From Prorocentrum cordatum (taxonomy: Eukaryota > Sar > Dinophyceae > Prorocentrales > Prorocentraceae): a stretch of 64,000 nt of DNA. Positions within the stretch are counted from its first letter, which is position 1. The number at the start of each line of letters is the position of its first letter. Shown piece after piece: positions 9,975 to 20,014 of the stretch. The notes under the pieces were generated by a model. The model was not told the origin of the DNA, searched no databases, and was given only the letters and a program-made list of their open reading frames with translations. The translations under genes and the position numbers were made by a program. The stretch lies in the NCBI GenBank assembly GCA_963575745.1, contig CAUYUJ010014202.1:176058-240057 (forward strand), written 5' to 3'.

Positions 9975-10480
9975 GGGGCGAAGAGGAGGAGGAGGAGAAA
10001 GAGGAGGAGGAGGAGGAGGAGGAGGAGGAGGAGGAGGAGGAGGCAGGAGGAGGCAAGAGGAGCAAGACGAGGAGAAGGAGGATAAGTATGAGGAGGACGC
10101 GGACTCAGAGAGTGAGGAGGAGGAGGAGGAGGGAGGAGGAGGAGGAGGAGGAGGAGGAGGAGGGGGAGGAGGAGGAGGAGGAGGAGGAGGAGGAGCAGGA
10201 CGAGAGGGGGATGAGAACGAGGAGGAGGAGGAGGAGGAGGAGGAGGAGGAGGAGGAGGAGGAGGAGAGGAGAGGAGGAAGAGGAGGAACATGACGAGGAC
10301 GAGGACAAAGGATATCGACGAGAACGAGAGGACGAGGAGCATGAGGATGAGGAGGAGGAGGAGGAGAAGAAACAGGAGGAAGAGAATGAGGAGGATAAGG
10401 ACGAGGAGGTCGACGAGGATGAGGACGAGGGGAACGAGGACGAGGACGAGGAGGAGGACGAGGACGAGACGGCGTCTTGC
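9975..10480 (+). repeat. (GGA)n purine-strand microsatellite
   Basis: About 500 bases of almost pure GGA/GAG repeat with scattered GAC interruptions. Every frame is open for long distances (poly-Glu, poly-Gly or poly-Arg on plus, poly-Pro, poly-Ser or poly-Leu on minus). None of these should be read as protein. The all-purine strand could form triplex (H-DNA) structures. Confidence 0.9.
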
Positions 10481-10489
10481 GTGCCTTCG

Positions 10490-10640
10490 GTGAACTTCTT
10501 GGGCCTCTTTTGGGGGGCCGCTCAGGGGGCCTCCTGGGTGCCTCTCGGGTGCCTCTTGGAGGCCTCTTGAGGCCTCTAGGGGCGCTCTTGGGGCTTGGGG
10601 GCCTCTTGGGAGCCCTGGAGGGCCTCTTGGTGCCATCTTG
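10490..10640 (+). repeat. CTCTTGGG-type minisatellite
   Basis: Variants of GGGGCCTCTTGG recur at roughly 15-20 base intervals, for example near 10499, 10551 and 10600. The array directly follows the GGA microsatellite. Confidence 0.6.
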
Positions 10641-10879
10641 AAGGCGGCCGGTCAAAAGAGGTGGGGTCCTCGATGTCTGCCCCCCCTTCGGTGGCCACGA
10701 TCCTCGTGAGGGGTGTCAGAAATTGGCCTTCCCACTGGCCGAAGAAGGGCCCTCTGACACAGTGGTCCCTCTCCCAAAAAAAAACCAGGGAGGGGAGGGG
10801 ATGGTTCCCTTCCCCGAAGGGATTCGGGGTTGTGGAAGAAAAAAGAGATGACCTTTAGACCACCAGTCGCCCAAAAACG

Positions 10880-12135
10880 CTGGTGGTATTATGCTTCGCC
10901 GTCCCCCTGGGGTGTTGCGAATTGCGAAGGTGTCGCCGCTTTCGTGGGCTCAGAAGAAGCACAGCGGAAGGGTGTCTCACAGGGACCCATATCAGACCTT
11001 GCCGTCCCATGAGTAGTGCGAGCTGCGAAGCTGTCGCCACAATCGTAGGATCATGGAAGGTCCAGCTGAGTGGAGTCTTGCGCAGACCCAGGTTAGACCT
11101 TGCCATCCCTGGGTTGTGCGAACTGGGAAGCTGTCGCCACTTTCGTGGACTCCTGGCAGGCACGGCTGGTTGGCTTCCCACGCTGACCCAGATAAGACCT
11201 CGCCGTCCACGGGGGGGGGGGGGGGGGCTGCTGCAAATTGCTATTGTGTCGCCATGTTCATGGACCCCTTAAAGGCCCAGCGGAGTGACGCCATACCCAG
11301 ATCATAGTTAAGCATCGCCATCCTTAGGGTGATTTGCCATGTGAAACAGTTGCGCGGGCTCCCGGGAGGCACCGCGGAGTGGTGTCTTACTCAGGTCCGC
11401 GCTATCCCTCGGTTCCCGTGTGTGGTGCAAATTGCGAAGTTCTCGTCACGTCCGTGTGTGCTTGGAAAGCACATCGGAGTGGGGCCTCGCGCATGCCTGC
11501 ATCAGACCTCGCTGTCGCGTGGGGCGCGGCCAAATGCGAAGCTGTCGCCGCTCCCGTGGGCCCCTGGGAAGCGCTGCGGAATGGTGTGTCGCCATGTCCA
11601 TGGGTTCTTGAGAGGCCCAGCGGGGTGACGCCTTACCCAGATCATGATTAAGCATCGCCGTCCTTGGGGTGGGCTTCATATGTGAAACATGTCCGTGGGC
11701 TCCTGGGAGGTCCGCGCGGGTGTGCAGTCTGCCTCGGTTCCCCTGCGTGGTGCGAACTGCGAAGCTGTCGTCACCTCCGTGTGTTCTTGGAAAGCACGTC
11801 GGAGTGGTGTCTCACCCATGCATACACTAGACCTCGCCGGCCCATGGTGTGCTGCGAATTTCGAAGTTGTCGCCGCTTTCGCGGACTCCTGGAAAGCACA
11901 GCGGAATGGTGGCTCACGCAGACGCAAATCAGACCTCCTTATCCTTTGAGGGCTGCGAACTGCGAAGATTGAGTGAAGCCTTACGCAGACCCAGGCTAGA
12001 TCTCGCCCTCCCTTGGTCTTTCGTGGGCTCCTGGCACGCACGGCGGGTTGGCTTCCCACGCAGACCAGGATAAGACCTCGCCGGCCTCGGGAAGGGGGGT
12101 GGGCTGCAAATTGCGAGCGTGCCGCCATGTCCACG
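10880..12135 (+). repeat. Tandem array of a ~100-bp unit, array 1
   Basis: Units share GCGAAGCTGTCGCCRC, TCGTGGGCTCCTGG, GGAGTGGTGTCTCACGCAGA and AGACCTCGCCGTCC. Spacing of the AGACCT word is about 100-101 bases at the start (10995, 11096, 11196) and varies later. Roughly 10-12 diverged units are present. A shorter array of the same unit lies at 19505-19865. Open frames through the array shift register from unit to unit, so it is not coding. Confidence 0.8.
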
Positions 12136-12239
12136 GGTTCCTGAGAGTCTCAGCGGAGTGAGGCCACCCCCCGATCATGAATTGGCATCGGCGTCGTTGG
12201 GGTGGTTTGATGTTTGGAGCAGTTTCGTGGGCTTGGGAG

Positions 12240-12740
12240 GTCTGGCGGGGCGGTGGAGGGTTTCTCCGAAGGGCTTAGGCGCTCCGTCCCCCTCCTCCTC
12301 CTCCTCCTCCTCCTCCTCCTCCTCCTCCTCCTCCTCCTCCTCCTCCTCCTCCTCCTCCTCCTCCTCCTCCTCCTCCTCTGCCTCCTCCGCCCACTCCAGG
12401 CGCCGGCGGCGGGGGCCCAGGGGTGAGGTGAGAGGGGGCGAGCCTTCTTGGGCGGAGGCGGTGGAGGGTTTCTCCAAAGGGCTTAGGCGACCCGTCCTCC
12501 TCCTCCTCCTCCTCCTCCTCCTCCTCCTCTCCTCCTCCTCCTCCTCCTCCTCCTCCTCCTCCTCCTCCTCGGCCCTCTCCACGCGTTGGTGGCGGGCCCA
12601 GAGGTGATGTGAGAGGGGGCGAGCCCTCTTGGGCTCATGGGCGGAGGCGGTGGAGGGTTTCTCCGAAGGGCTTAGGCGACCCGTCCTCCTCCTCCTCCTC
12701 CTCCTCATCCTCCTCCTCCTCCTCCTCCTCCTCCTCCTCC
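12240..12740 (+). repeat. ~200-bp satellite with CCT tracts, array 1
   Basis: Three consecutive units share GGCGGTGGAGGGTTTCTCCG, AAGGGCTTAGGCGACCCGTC, a (TCC)n tract, and CCAGGGGTGAGGTGAGAGGG. In the third unit the (TCC)n tract runs straight into the spliced leader of the LINE at 12738. The missing second half of a unit resumes after another (CCT)n tract at about 19160. The simplest reading is that the LINE and associated DNA inserted within the tract of an existing satellite. Confidence 0.8.
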
Positions 12741-12759
12741 GTAGCCATTTTGGCTCAAG
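12738..12759 (+). other. Dinoflagellate spliced-leader sequence (relic), perfect match
   Basis: The 22 bases match the known dinoflagellate spliced leader, including the diagnostic stretch GTAGCCATTTTGGCTCAAG. The leading TCC is indistinguishable from the preceding (TCC)n tract, so 19 bases are independently informative. It is followed by GCGCCT and not by a GT donor, so this is a mature leader already joined to a message, not an SL RNA gene. The first ATG of the LINE lies 106 bases downstream. The established explanation is reverse transcription and reintegration of a trans-spliced mRNA. Confidence 0.9.
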
Positions 12760-12865
12760 GCGCCTGGTGGCCAGGCACCAAGGCCGGGAACGGACGCGCT
12801 CCCCTGGCCCCGCGGGGCCGCTCCCCTTCGGCCCGCCGCGGCCGCGCTTCCTCCCCTCCCTGGCC

Positions 12866-13880
12866 ATGCCGTCTGAAGATAGCTCGTCTGAATCGATTGC
12901 CACCACTCCGCCAGCCTCCACTCCGCCTGCATCCCCTGGAGGTACGACCATGGAGGGAGTGAGGGGCACCGAGAAGATCCTCGCTGCCATGCATGACATG
13001 ATCGCTCCTCTGTCGTCGTCGGTCGCCAGCTTATCCAGTCAGTTGAATCGCGGGGTGCAAGAGATAAACCAACAGATCTCGGGAATCCAGGGTCAGATGA
13101 TCGCAGCCGAGAAGAATTTCCAGACACTTCAGCAGGCACACACTGAACTGGCAAAGCAGACAGCATCGAATTTCGAGCAGATGCGTGCGATCCACGAACA
13201 GGCCCTCTTGCAGTGCATCCAGGACCGTGAGACCGCCGAATCTGCCCTTCGGGATGAGCTCAAAGGAATGATCCAGACGATGCGTGACGAGATCCAGGAT
13301 ATTCAGAAAGTCGTCGAGCTTGGGTCCCCGACACCTCGTGGGGAAGAAGAAAGGCAAGTCCGTCGGAAGATTGAGTCTGGGCTTGCGGGGAACCCCTCGC
13401 GTCTTGTGGTTCTTGGATTTCCACGGCCGCTGATGGAGAAAACGCTCCGCGAAGCCGCCCAGAGCATCATCTCCCGCTGTGCTCCGTCCTCGTCTCAGGG
13501 TTCGATCCATGTCAAGGCCTTCGACTGCAGCAAGAAAGTATTCCTGGACTTTGATTCCAACCTGGAGACCACAACGTTCCATGGGATGGCGTCGTCCGCG
13601 GGCACGTTCCCTTTCCCGAACCCTGAGGGCGGTCCCGACTTACAGCTACGGGTCCGACGCGATCTTCCCCCCTCTTCCAGAAAGTTGTTCCACTACCATG
13701 TCTCCAGAATCTTCGGGGCGGACAAAGTGGGGCACACGGGACTAGGAGGTGCAGTGTATGTGATGAAGAATAACGGAGCCCCTGTGCCTGTGGTTAAGAT
13801 CTCTATTGTTGATGATGGCCCAGCCGCGGGCACTGTGCAGCGTGGCGTCGAGATTGATGGGTTGACGGAAGTGGGGGGGG
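12866..13880 (+). pseudogene. LINE N-terminal segment: coiled coil and RRM-like region
   Basis: ATG at 12866 opens a serine/threonine/proline-rich leader (residues 1-30). A long helix follows with heptad-like spacing (roughly residues 35-150, for example IQGQMIAAEKNFQTLQQAHT), suited to self-association. After a charged linker, residues about 170-310 include LVVLGFPRPLMEKTLREAAQ and VKAFDCSKKVFLDFDSN, resembling the RNA-binding RRM-like module at the start of dinoflagellate LINE proteins. The start is chosen because it is the first ATG downstream of the spliced leader; the same frame stays open upstream only through the CCT repeat. A run of eight G at 13873-13880 marks the likely frameshift into the endonuclease frame. 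The role in nucleic-acid binding is inferred from family resemblance. Confidence 0.75.
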
Positions 13881-14905
13881 CAGCAGCATGCGCAGTGTCT
13901 GCACACCAGGTTCGCAGAGATCCGCCCCTTTCGGTGAGTACCCGGACAGTTCGACAGGTGAGTGTGCGGCGGGGAGAAGTCCAGTGGGTTCTGCTATTGA
14001 GTGCTCGTCCGCCCTCTCCGCCCAGTTTGATGTGCTCCATGCAAGCGGCAGTGCTCTATCCTTCTCGCCGCCTGCTGGGGAAGCTGGTGGTGTCTACCGT
14101 CCTGCCCGTCCGCTGTCTCTCTGCAGTTGGAACACGCGCGCGCTCTGCGCCTCTCTCTCGTCTCGCTCATCTCGGTCACGTTCACGCTTCCTTCGGGCCA
14201 AGCAGCTGCTCTCACAGTATCAGGCCATGTGTTTATAGGAGACGCACGGATCTGAAGCAGACTTGGTTATCCTTCGGGGCGAAATGCGGACTGGGCAAAT
14301 TTTTGGGAGCTTTCTTGAGGATCGAAACGCGGGGGGAGTGGTGACCTCCCTGTCTTCGGAACTCTGTGACTGCTTCGACTCGATCGCTCCGAGTATGGTC
14401 GTTCCTGGGCGAGTGTTACTTGTCCATTGTCGGTGACCTCGAGGCGACTTGGTAGTGGTCAATGTCCATATGCCTAACACGTGCGATGACGTTCGTATCT
14501 ATCATCAGTACTTACGCCTCATCAATGCCGCTCTTCCTGCGGCAGCGCATACCATGGTTTTCATTCTGGGAGACTGGAACTTCTGTACGATGGAGGATGG
14601 TAGGTCTCTCGTATCTGGGGAGGTTGGGCCTGGGGACCGTTTGCAATGCGATGCTTTTCAGGAGCATTGTAGCCACTGGTGTGAATTGTACCAACCTGAC
14701 CCGACCAGAAGGGATATTGCGAATCGGGAACTGCGGGGGCTGGCCAGGTCAGATCGGGTTTACACGACCCTTCCTGCAGGTATTCTCAATGAGATGACCG
14801 TTGTTGTCAACGCTGTCGGCGCCCTCATGCATCCAGGGGCCTCCTCCGATCACATTCCTGTGACTGCCACGGTTTCCCTCCCGACCCCGAAGGGTCGTTT
14901 CTCGG
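13881..14905 (+). pseudogene. LINE apurinic-like endonuclease domain (EEP), broken
   Basis: This domain nicks target DNA to prime reverse transcription. Visible landmarks are SWNTRAL (first strand), a CLxETH motif whose glutamine codon is TAG at 14236-14238, VVVNVHMPN, FILGDWN (the GDxN catalytic segment) and SDHIPVTATV (the terminal SDH motif). The order and spacing fit an exonuclease-endonuclease-phosphatase domain. A TGA at 14434-14436 also interrupts it. The first stop looks like a single C-to-T change in a catalytic-motif codon. The frame moves by one near 14895-14905, where the reading continues as ISQHADYHGLVSEQLR. Confidence 0.82.
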
Positions 14906-16622
14906 TTCAAATGGATCAGCCAGCATGCCGACTACCACGGATTGGTTTCCGAACAGCTTCGGGAGCCGACGCCCCCATCGGACCCCGCTCAGAAACTCGC
15001 GGGGGTGAAAGAAGTTTTTGGTACGGCAGCTGTGGAATTTAAGAAGGCCCTTAAGTGTCGACCAGCGGGCAACGATGCGGGACGGCTACACTTTGCATTC
15101 ATGGCATACCGTGGGTGGAGGGGTCGGCAGTGGTATCTCTGTCTTCGTGCCATCCGTTGCTACGCCTCTCTCCTGCCTTTCTTCGACGTCGACGGCGGTG
15201 TGTGCACTGATCCTGATGGCCTCCACAGTTTGGTACTAACCTTGAAGGGGCGCTGGTTTGATGCGGAATTGGAGGAGGTAGGGCATAGTAACCAAGTGGA
15301 GGAGGTCAGGACCAAGAAGAGGCGGAGGCTGGTTGCTCTTAGGCGTGGGTGGGATCTCATGAGGAGGAGGACTGGACTGCTAGGCGTTCTGGACAAGAGC
15401 GGGGCCCCGTGTACCTCCCCAGAAGCGGCTTCTGCGGCACTGGTTGCCCATTGGAGTAAGATCTTTGCACGGGCTGATTACGACCCGACTCATTGGGAAG
15501 AAATACTGGCCCATGTTCAGACTCTTGGCGGTTGTACTACTGCTTCACGGTGGAAACTTGACGCAGATGAGTTTCGGGGCCGTGTCGGCCATAAGTTTCA
15601 TTCTGCCCCTGGCCCTGACGGGGCCCCGCATGGGTGCTGGAAGGTCCCCGAGGCGACCGGTGCTTTATTCGAGGTTTACGAGGAGGTTTTCAACAGCGGA
15701 GGAGGGGCTCTCCCCTCTGAATGTCGGTTTAGTCGGATGGTGTTCCTCCCGAAGGGCAGCGACCCCAGGGATCGCAGCGACTTTGTCTCTCGGGCACCTG
15801 CCTCCACCCGCCCGCTGTCCCTGGCGAGTGCGGATGCGAAGATACTCTCCGATGCCTTCTGTTTGGGACTCAACGACGTCGCTCCTGAGACGGTGGATGT
15901 CTCCCAGCGCGGTGGGGTTCGTGGGCGTAACATACTAGACAATGTCGTGGAAGTAGAAAAATGTGGCCTCGTCCAACACATGTGTGGGAGAGATAAGGCG
16001 GGGGTCTTGTTTACCGACTTCGAGGCGGCGTTCCCTTTCGATCCTGGCTGAGTGGATTTTTGCCGTTTTGGTGGCCATGGGGGCCCCCAGTGAGACCGTG
16101 GGCTTCTTCAAAGCCCTATACGCCAACAACGCGGCCCTGGTATGCTTTGAGGGCGCTGCCGAAACTGTTTTCCCTGTGGAACGAGGTGTGCGGCAGGGGG
16201 ATCCTGCGTCTATGACCCTCTTTGCACTGGCCCTGGACCCCGTGCTGCGCTGGATCCGTGCCCGCCGCGTCGAACGGGTAGGTATCCAATTGGCGTGCGG
16301 TGATGACCTGCTGCTTTGGTCTATGTGACATTCTCATCGATCTCATGCCCACCTTGCTGCTTCTCGACTTGCTCTCTTCCGCGATTGGTCTCTCATTGAA
16401 TGTGGGGAAATGCTACGTCCTGATCTGCGGGACGTTGAGTGGAGATGCCCTCGCTGCTCACATGACTCGGAAAGGCAGCCGTTTCGCCTCATTTCGTTTC
16501 GCCACCAGAGTTTTGTACCTCGGATTCTGGGTGGGCCCATCGGCCCACGAGGTGGCCTGGGTGGAAACGATGAATAAGTTCTGGCAGCGAGTTCGTCTTC
16601 TTCGCTCTCTCTCTCGCTGGGC
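14906..16622 (+). pseudogene. LINE reverse transcriptase domain, frameshifted
   Basis: The domain copies element RNA into DNA. In order, I see SAPGPDGAPHGCWK, RMVFLPKGSDPRD, RPLSLASADAKILSDA, QRGGVRGRNILDNVVEVE (fingers and palm motifs of non-LTR enzymes), VLFTDFEAAFP (motif A with its catalytic Asp), RGVRQGDPASMTLFALALDP (motif B), a motif C reading CGDDLL instead of the usual aromatic-ADD, and LSLNVGKC (motif D/E region). A one-base insertion in the run TTCCCTTTCGATCC near 16035 breaks the frame just after motif A. Further shifts lie near 16318 (right after motif C) and 16615. The catalytic Asp pair of motif C is present, but its alanine has become glycine. Domain identity is secure; activity is not possible in this copy. 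Confidence 0.9.
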
Positions 16623-17651
16623 TTGGCGACCGCCATCCGCCTGTTCCACTCTAAGTGCCTCTCAGTCTTGCAGTATCGGATTCAGCTGGCGAGGGTCACC
16701 CCAGGGGTTCGGCGTCAGTATAGGGAAGCATTGCAGATACTAACAGCGGGACCTCGGCATGCATTGAACTACACTATGATCGCCCAGTTACGTGACCTTG
16801 GGATCTCATTTGAATTCGTGGACCTGGGGCTGTACGATAAAGCTACGAAATTTCGGGTGGTAATGAGGTGCAAGGCATTAGATGAGGCGCTTTATGAGTT
16901 AGATGGCTTATCTAGTGGCTTGGCTGTTGATGATTGTATTCCTGCCCGTATGTTCTCTGGGTGGTGGTGCCATTCGATGATACGCACGACGAATGAGGAT
17001 GCTGCTGACCTCGCGAACTCTCCCATTGATCGGACTGCCCGTCTTATCCAGGCCAAGGTCCATAGGCACATACGGTCGGTTCGTATGGCTGCCACTCCCC
17101 TGTTGTGTCTGAGTGCACGGATATCGAGATGGTCAGTTGCTGCATCTCTCGAGGATATGTTCCGTCTGCGGACAAGACTGCGCGCAGTGGAGCGCGCCAC
17201 GTGCACCCATCTGGCTACCAACGTTCTCCGTGCACTGTCCAGGGGCGTTTGTACTTCGGCACGGTTTCATGCGAATGACCGTGGGCGCTGCTTTGGGCGT
17301 GTGGCCCCCGACGACCTTCACCACTATAAAATCTGCGATCGACTCCGTGACCTTGCACTGCACCGTCCCCCTGGGTTGGAAGCATTACCCACGCCGCGGA
17401 GAGAGGTGTGGCAGCACCGAGACACCTGGCTTACCTGTCTATGTCTGATGGGACCTTCCTGGGGGCTCGACCGCGACGTTGCCTGTGCTGCCTTCGTCGA
17501 TGCATTTCTTAAGACGCACGCCCATCATCGACGCTTGACACAGGCCCCCTCGCCCCAGGTTTCCGTGGCCCGATTGCGTCTTTTGGCTCGTCGGTATACT
17601 GGTGTTGCACGACAGTTCAGGGCACGGCGTATTGGGCGGGCTGCCACGTGA
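16623..17651 (+). pseudogene. LINE C-terminal region, one intact frame
   Basis: This 340-codon stretch continues the thumb region after the palm (AIRLFHSKCLSVLQYRIQLA) and runs without interruption to TGA at 17649-17651. Near 17284-17340 it contains CFGRVAPDDLHHYKIC, which resembles the CCHC-type knuckle near the end of dinoflagellate LINE proteins but lacks the first expected CxxC pair. No RNase H motif is seen. It opens at a TTG only because of the upstream frameshift, so this is not a real start. The tail RQFRARRIGRAAT is repeated, slightly changed, in the deletion derivative downstream. Confidence 0.75.
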
Positions 17652-17836
17652 AGGGATGTCGTCGGAGCGCACCTCGGTATCTCACGGGTGAACGAAGATC
17701 GGCCTCCCGTTGCGCACTGGGGTCCAGTACATGCGCGGAGGGTATGAGGGACACCGAGCAGATCCTTGACGCCATGCGTGATTTGATTGTGGCACGGCAG
17801 TTCTGGGCACAGTGTATTGGGTGGGCTGCCTCGTGA
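17652..17836 (+). mobile_element. Internally deleted derivative of the same LINE
   Basis: The stretch 17739-17785 encodes MRDTEQILDAMRDLI, matching VRGTEKILAAMHDMI from the N-terminal part of the LINE. It then passes directly into ARQFWAQCIGWAAS and a stop, matching the C-terminal tail RQFRARRIGRAAT. Nearly the whole body, roughly 4.6 kb in the full copy, is missing between these two ends. It sits immediately after the full-length copy in the same orientation. DNA similar to 17666-17752 recurs at 18399-18487. Confidence 0.75.
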
Positions 17837-17839
17837 AGT

Positions 17840-18600
17840 GATGCCGTCTGAGTGTGACCGCCCCCTCTCACCTCTCGCGCGTGTGCTCTAGTGCTTGTCT
17901 CTGTGTTCCCTTGCCTCTCCTGTCGCTTGCTGTCTTCCGTCTCCCTGCCTCTGCCGCTGCCCCTCCCCTGCGGGGTGGGCGTTGTTGGGTCCTCGGTTTT
18001 GCCCGCCCCTGCCTTCCCCTCTTTCCCCTGCCTTTCTCCCGGCCCGCCCCCTCGGTCCTCCCGCTGCTTGCTCCTCCGTGCGCGCGCTGGCGCTGCCGGG
18101 GTTGGGCCCCCGCCTGGCTGGGGGAGCGCGCGCGGGGGCGCGCGTGCAACCGCCCCGCCGCTCCCTGCCGCCCCCGCCGCCCGCCCCGTCGACGGCCTGA
18201 TCAACTGTGCCCGTTGCGCCTCTCTGGGAGGTAGGGCGCCTGCCTGTCGATTTTGTCTAGGCGTGTTTCGTGCCTGGGTTGCGGGTCGTGGTGGCGGTGG
18301 CCTGGGCTGCAAGCGCCCGAGGCTTGCGGGGCGTGGCCGAGGACTCTCGTTCGGGAGGATCGGCAGCGGGCAGCGCTGCCCCGCCCCGCCCCGCGCGCGA
18401 GGTACCTCGGCACCTCCCACGGGTGGGCGAAGATCGGCCACCCGCTGTGCACGGGCATCCAGCGCCCTGTCCTGATATGGATGGTGGCGGCCTCGCCCGC
18501 CGCCGCGCTGCAGCTGCTCGCGGCGCGCGGACCTGGATGGAATATTGATGCTCGCCCGCGCGGGGGAAAAAGAAGAAAAGGATGAAGAAGAAGAGAAACA
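17840..18600 (+). other. Pyrimidine-rich spacer with a LINE-flank fragment
   Basis: The first part is CT-rich with no gene. At 18399-18487 the words CACGGGTGGGCGAAGATCGG and CACCCGCTGTGCAC resemble 17668-17720 after the LINE stop. This is probably another fragment of the element end. Confidence 0.5.
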
Positions 18601-18603
18601 AAA

Positions 18604-19165
18604 TCCTCCTCCTCCTCCTCCTCCTCCTCCCTCCTCCTCCTCCTCCTCCTCCTCCTCCTCCTCATCCTCCTCCTCCTCCTCTCTGGGCTCGGATTTTCTT
18701 TGCCCGCGCCCTCCGGCACCGTGGTCGCGCGAGGCGCCGCTCGCCTGCGCCGCTCTCCGCCGCGGCGCCGAGCTCCGCCAGCGCCTTGCACGGGTGGGTT
18801 GTGAGGAAAATCCTCCTCCTCCTCCTCCTCCCCCCCCCGCCTCCTCCTCCTCCTCCTCCTCTTCCTCCTCCTCCATCCTCCTCCTCCTCCTACCCTCCCC
18901 TCCTCCTCCCTCCTCCATCTCTCCTTCCCCTCCACCTTCCCGCCCCCCATTCCCCTCCCCTTCGCCTCCGCCTCCTCCTCCTCCTATCCTCTCCTCCATC
19001 CTCTCCTCCTCCTCCTCCTCCTCCTCCTCCTCCTCCTCCTCCTCCTCCTTCCCTCCTCCTCCTCCTCCTCCTCCTCCTCCTCCTCCTCCTCCTCCTCCTC
19101 CTCCTCCTCCTCCTCCTCCTCCTCCTCCTCCTCCTCCTCCTCCTCCTCCTCCTCCCTCCTCCTCC
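18604..19165 (+). repeat. (CCT)n microsatellites around a duplicated GC-rich segment
   Basis: Long (CCT)n tracts occupy 18606-18680, 18815-18900 and 18990-19160. Between the first two, 18682-18805 (GGGCTCGGATTTTCTTTGCC, then GCCCGCGCCCTCCG) is similar to 23452-23640, which also follows a CCT tract. Reading frames here are poly-Pro, poly-Ser or poly-Leu artefacts. Confidence 0.85.
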
Positions 19166-19330
19166 CACTCCAGGCGCCAGTGGCGGGCCCAGGGGTGATA
19201 TGAGAGGGGGCGAGTCTTCTTGGGCGGAGGCGGTGGTGGAGGTGTTCTCCAAAGGGCTTAGGCGACCCGTCCTCCTCCTCCTCCTCCTCCTCCTCCTCCT
19301 CCTCCTCCTCCTCCTCCTCCAGGCGCCGGC
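19166..19330 (+). repeat. Resumed unit of the ~200-bp CCT satellite
   Basis: After the CCT tract the sequence reads CCACTCCAGGCGCC, GCGGGCCCAGGGGTGATATG, GGGCGAGTCTTCTTGGGCGG, AAAGGGCTTAGGCGACCCGT and another (CCT)n. This is the second half of a unit of the 12240-12740 array followed by the first half of the next. It looks like the array's continuation beyond a ~6.4-kb insertion. Confidence 0.75.
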
Positions 19331-19504
19331 GGGTTCGGCCGTCCCCATTCGATTCGTTCACCTTTGACGCGGCGCCCAAGAAGCTCCCTGAATCGTTCGG
19401 CACAGAGGAGATGGGGCACGAGGGGGAATGATGGGAAGTAAGGGCAGGAGGTGACAGGGCAGGAGGATGACGAAGGCGAGGAGGAGCACATTGAGGGGGG
19501 AGCA

Positions 19505-19865
19505 TTTCCTGGGTGCTGCGAGCTGCGAAGCTGTCGCCCCTTTGGTGGTCTCCTGGGAGGCCCCGCGGATTGAGGTCATGAGATATCGGCGTTCCCTGGG
19601 GGCTGCGAGCTGTCTGTCGACCAGTCGCCACGTTCGTGGGCTCTTGGAACGCCCAGAGGAGTGACGAGAGGTCTGCGATTTGCGAAGTTGTCGCCACGTG
19701 CGTGGTCTCCTTTGAGGCCCAGCTGTGTGACGTCGTGCCCAGATCAGAATTCAACCTCGCCGTATCCGGGGGTTTCGGTCCCTGAGATGGTCGTCACTCT
19801 TGTGGTCTCCCGGGTGGCCCAGCGGAGTGACGTCGCATCCAGATCAGAAACAGACTTCTGGGCTT
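19505..19865 (+). repeat. Tandem array of the ~100-bp unit, array 2
   Basis: About three and a half diverged units carry GCTGCGAGCTGCGAAGCTGT, GTCGCCACGTTCGTGGGCTC and CCAGATCAGAA words, as in array 1 at 10880-12135. Confidence 0.7.
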
Positions 19866-19867
19866 AA

Positions 19868-20014
19868 GTCGGGCATGTCCCTCTACAGGAGGAATATTCA
19901 AGAATTGTTGTTAAACAATGTCTGGGGACGATGTGTCCTGTCTTCTGACTCTTGTTGATCAGTTTCTAGTTTATAAATGTCTTCCAATATCCGCCTGTAG
20001 GAGGACGTGCCCGT
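19868..20014. mobile_element. TIR element, GTCGGGC family, copy 3
   Basis: Ends are GTCGGGCATGTCCCTCTACA and GCCTGTAGGAGGACGTGCCC. The interior keeps GGAATATTCAAGAATTGT and TGTCTGGGGACGATG. CTTAA precedes this copy and copy 4. Confidence 0.85.

Larger units (their letters stand above)
12760..17651 (+). mobile_element. Decayed LINE-type non-LTR retrotransposon with 5' spliced leader
   Basis: The element reads in order: a coiled-coil/RRM-like N-terminal protein, an apurinic-type endonuclease (EEP fold), a reverse transcriptase, and a C-terminal region with a degenerate zinc knuckle. This order is typical of APE-type LINEs, including those abundant in dinoflagellates. The frame changes near 13875, 14900, 16035, 16318 and 16615, and there are in-frame stops at 14236 (TAG) and 14434 (TGA). 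It therefore cannot make the full protein, and the catalytic domains are described separately. I see no RNase H domain. No poly(A) tail is evident after the final TGA at 17649-17651. An internally deleted relative follows at once. Confidence 0.88.

Noticed and set aside
10088-10570. Long acidic and basic reading frames in the GGA tract (and equivalents in every CCT, GAC and GT tract)
   Set aside because: All frames of a trinucleotide or dinucleotide repeat lacking stops are open. The products are single-residue runs and change with the frame.
12738-12759. A spliced-leader RNA gene
   Set aside because: The leader is followed by GCGCCT and not by a splice donor and SL RNA intron. A coding message follows.
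12629-12865. Upstream extension of the LINE protein through the CCT tract
   Set aside because: The frame is open only because of the repeat, and the spliced leader places the message start at about 12738.
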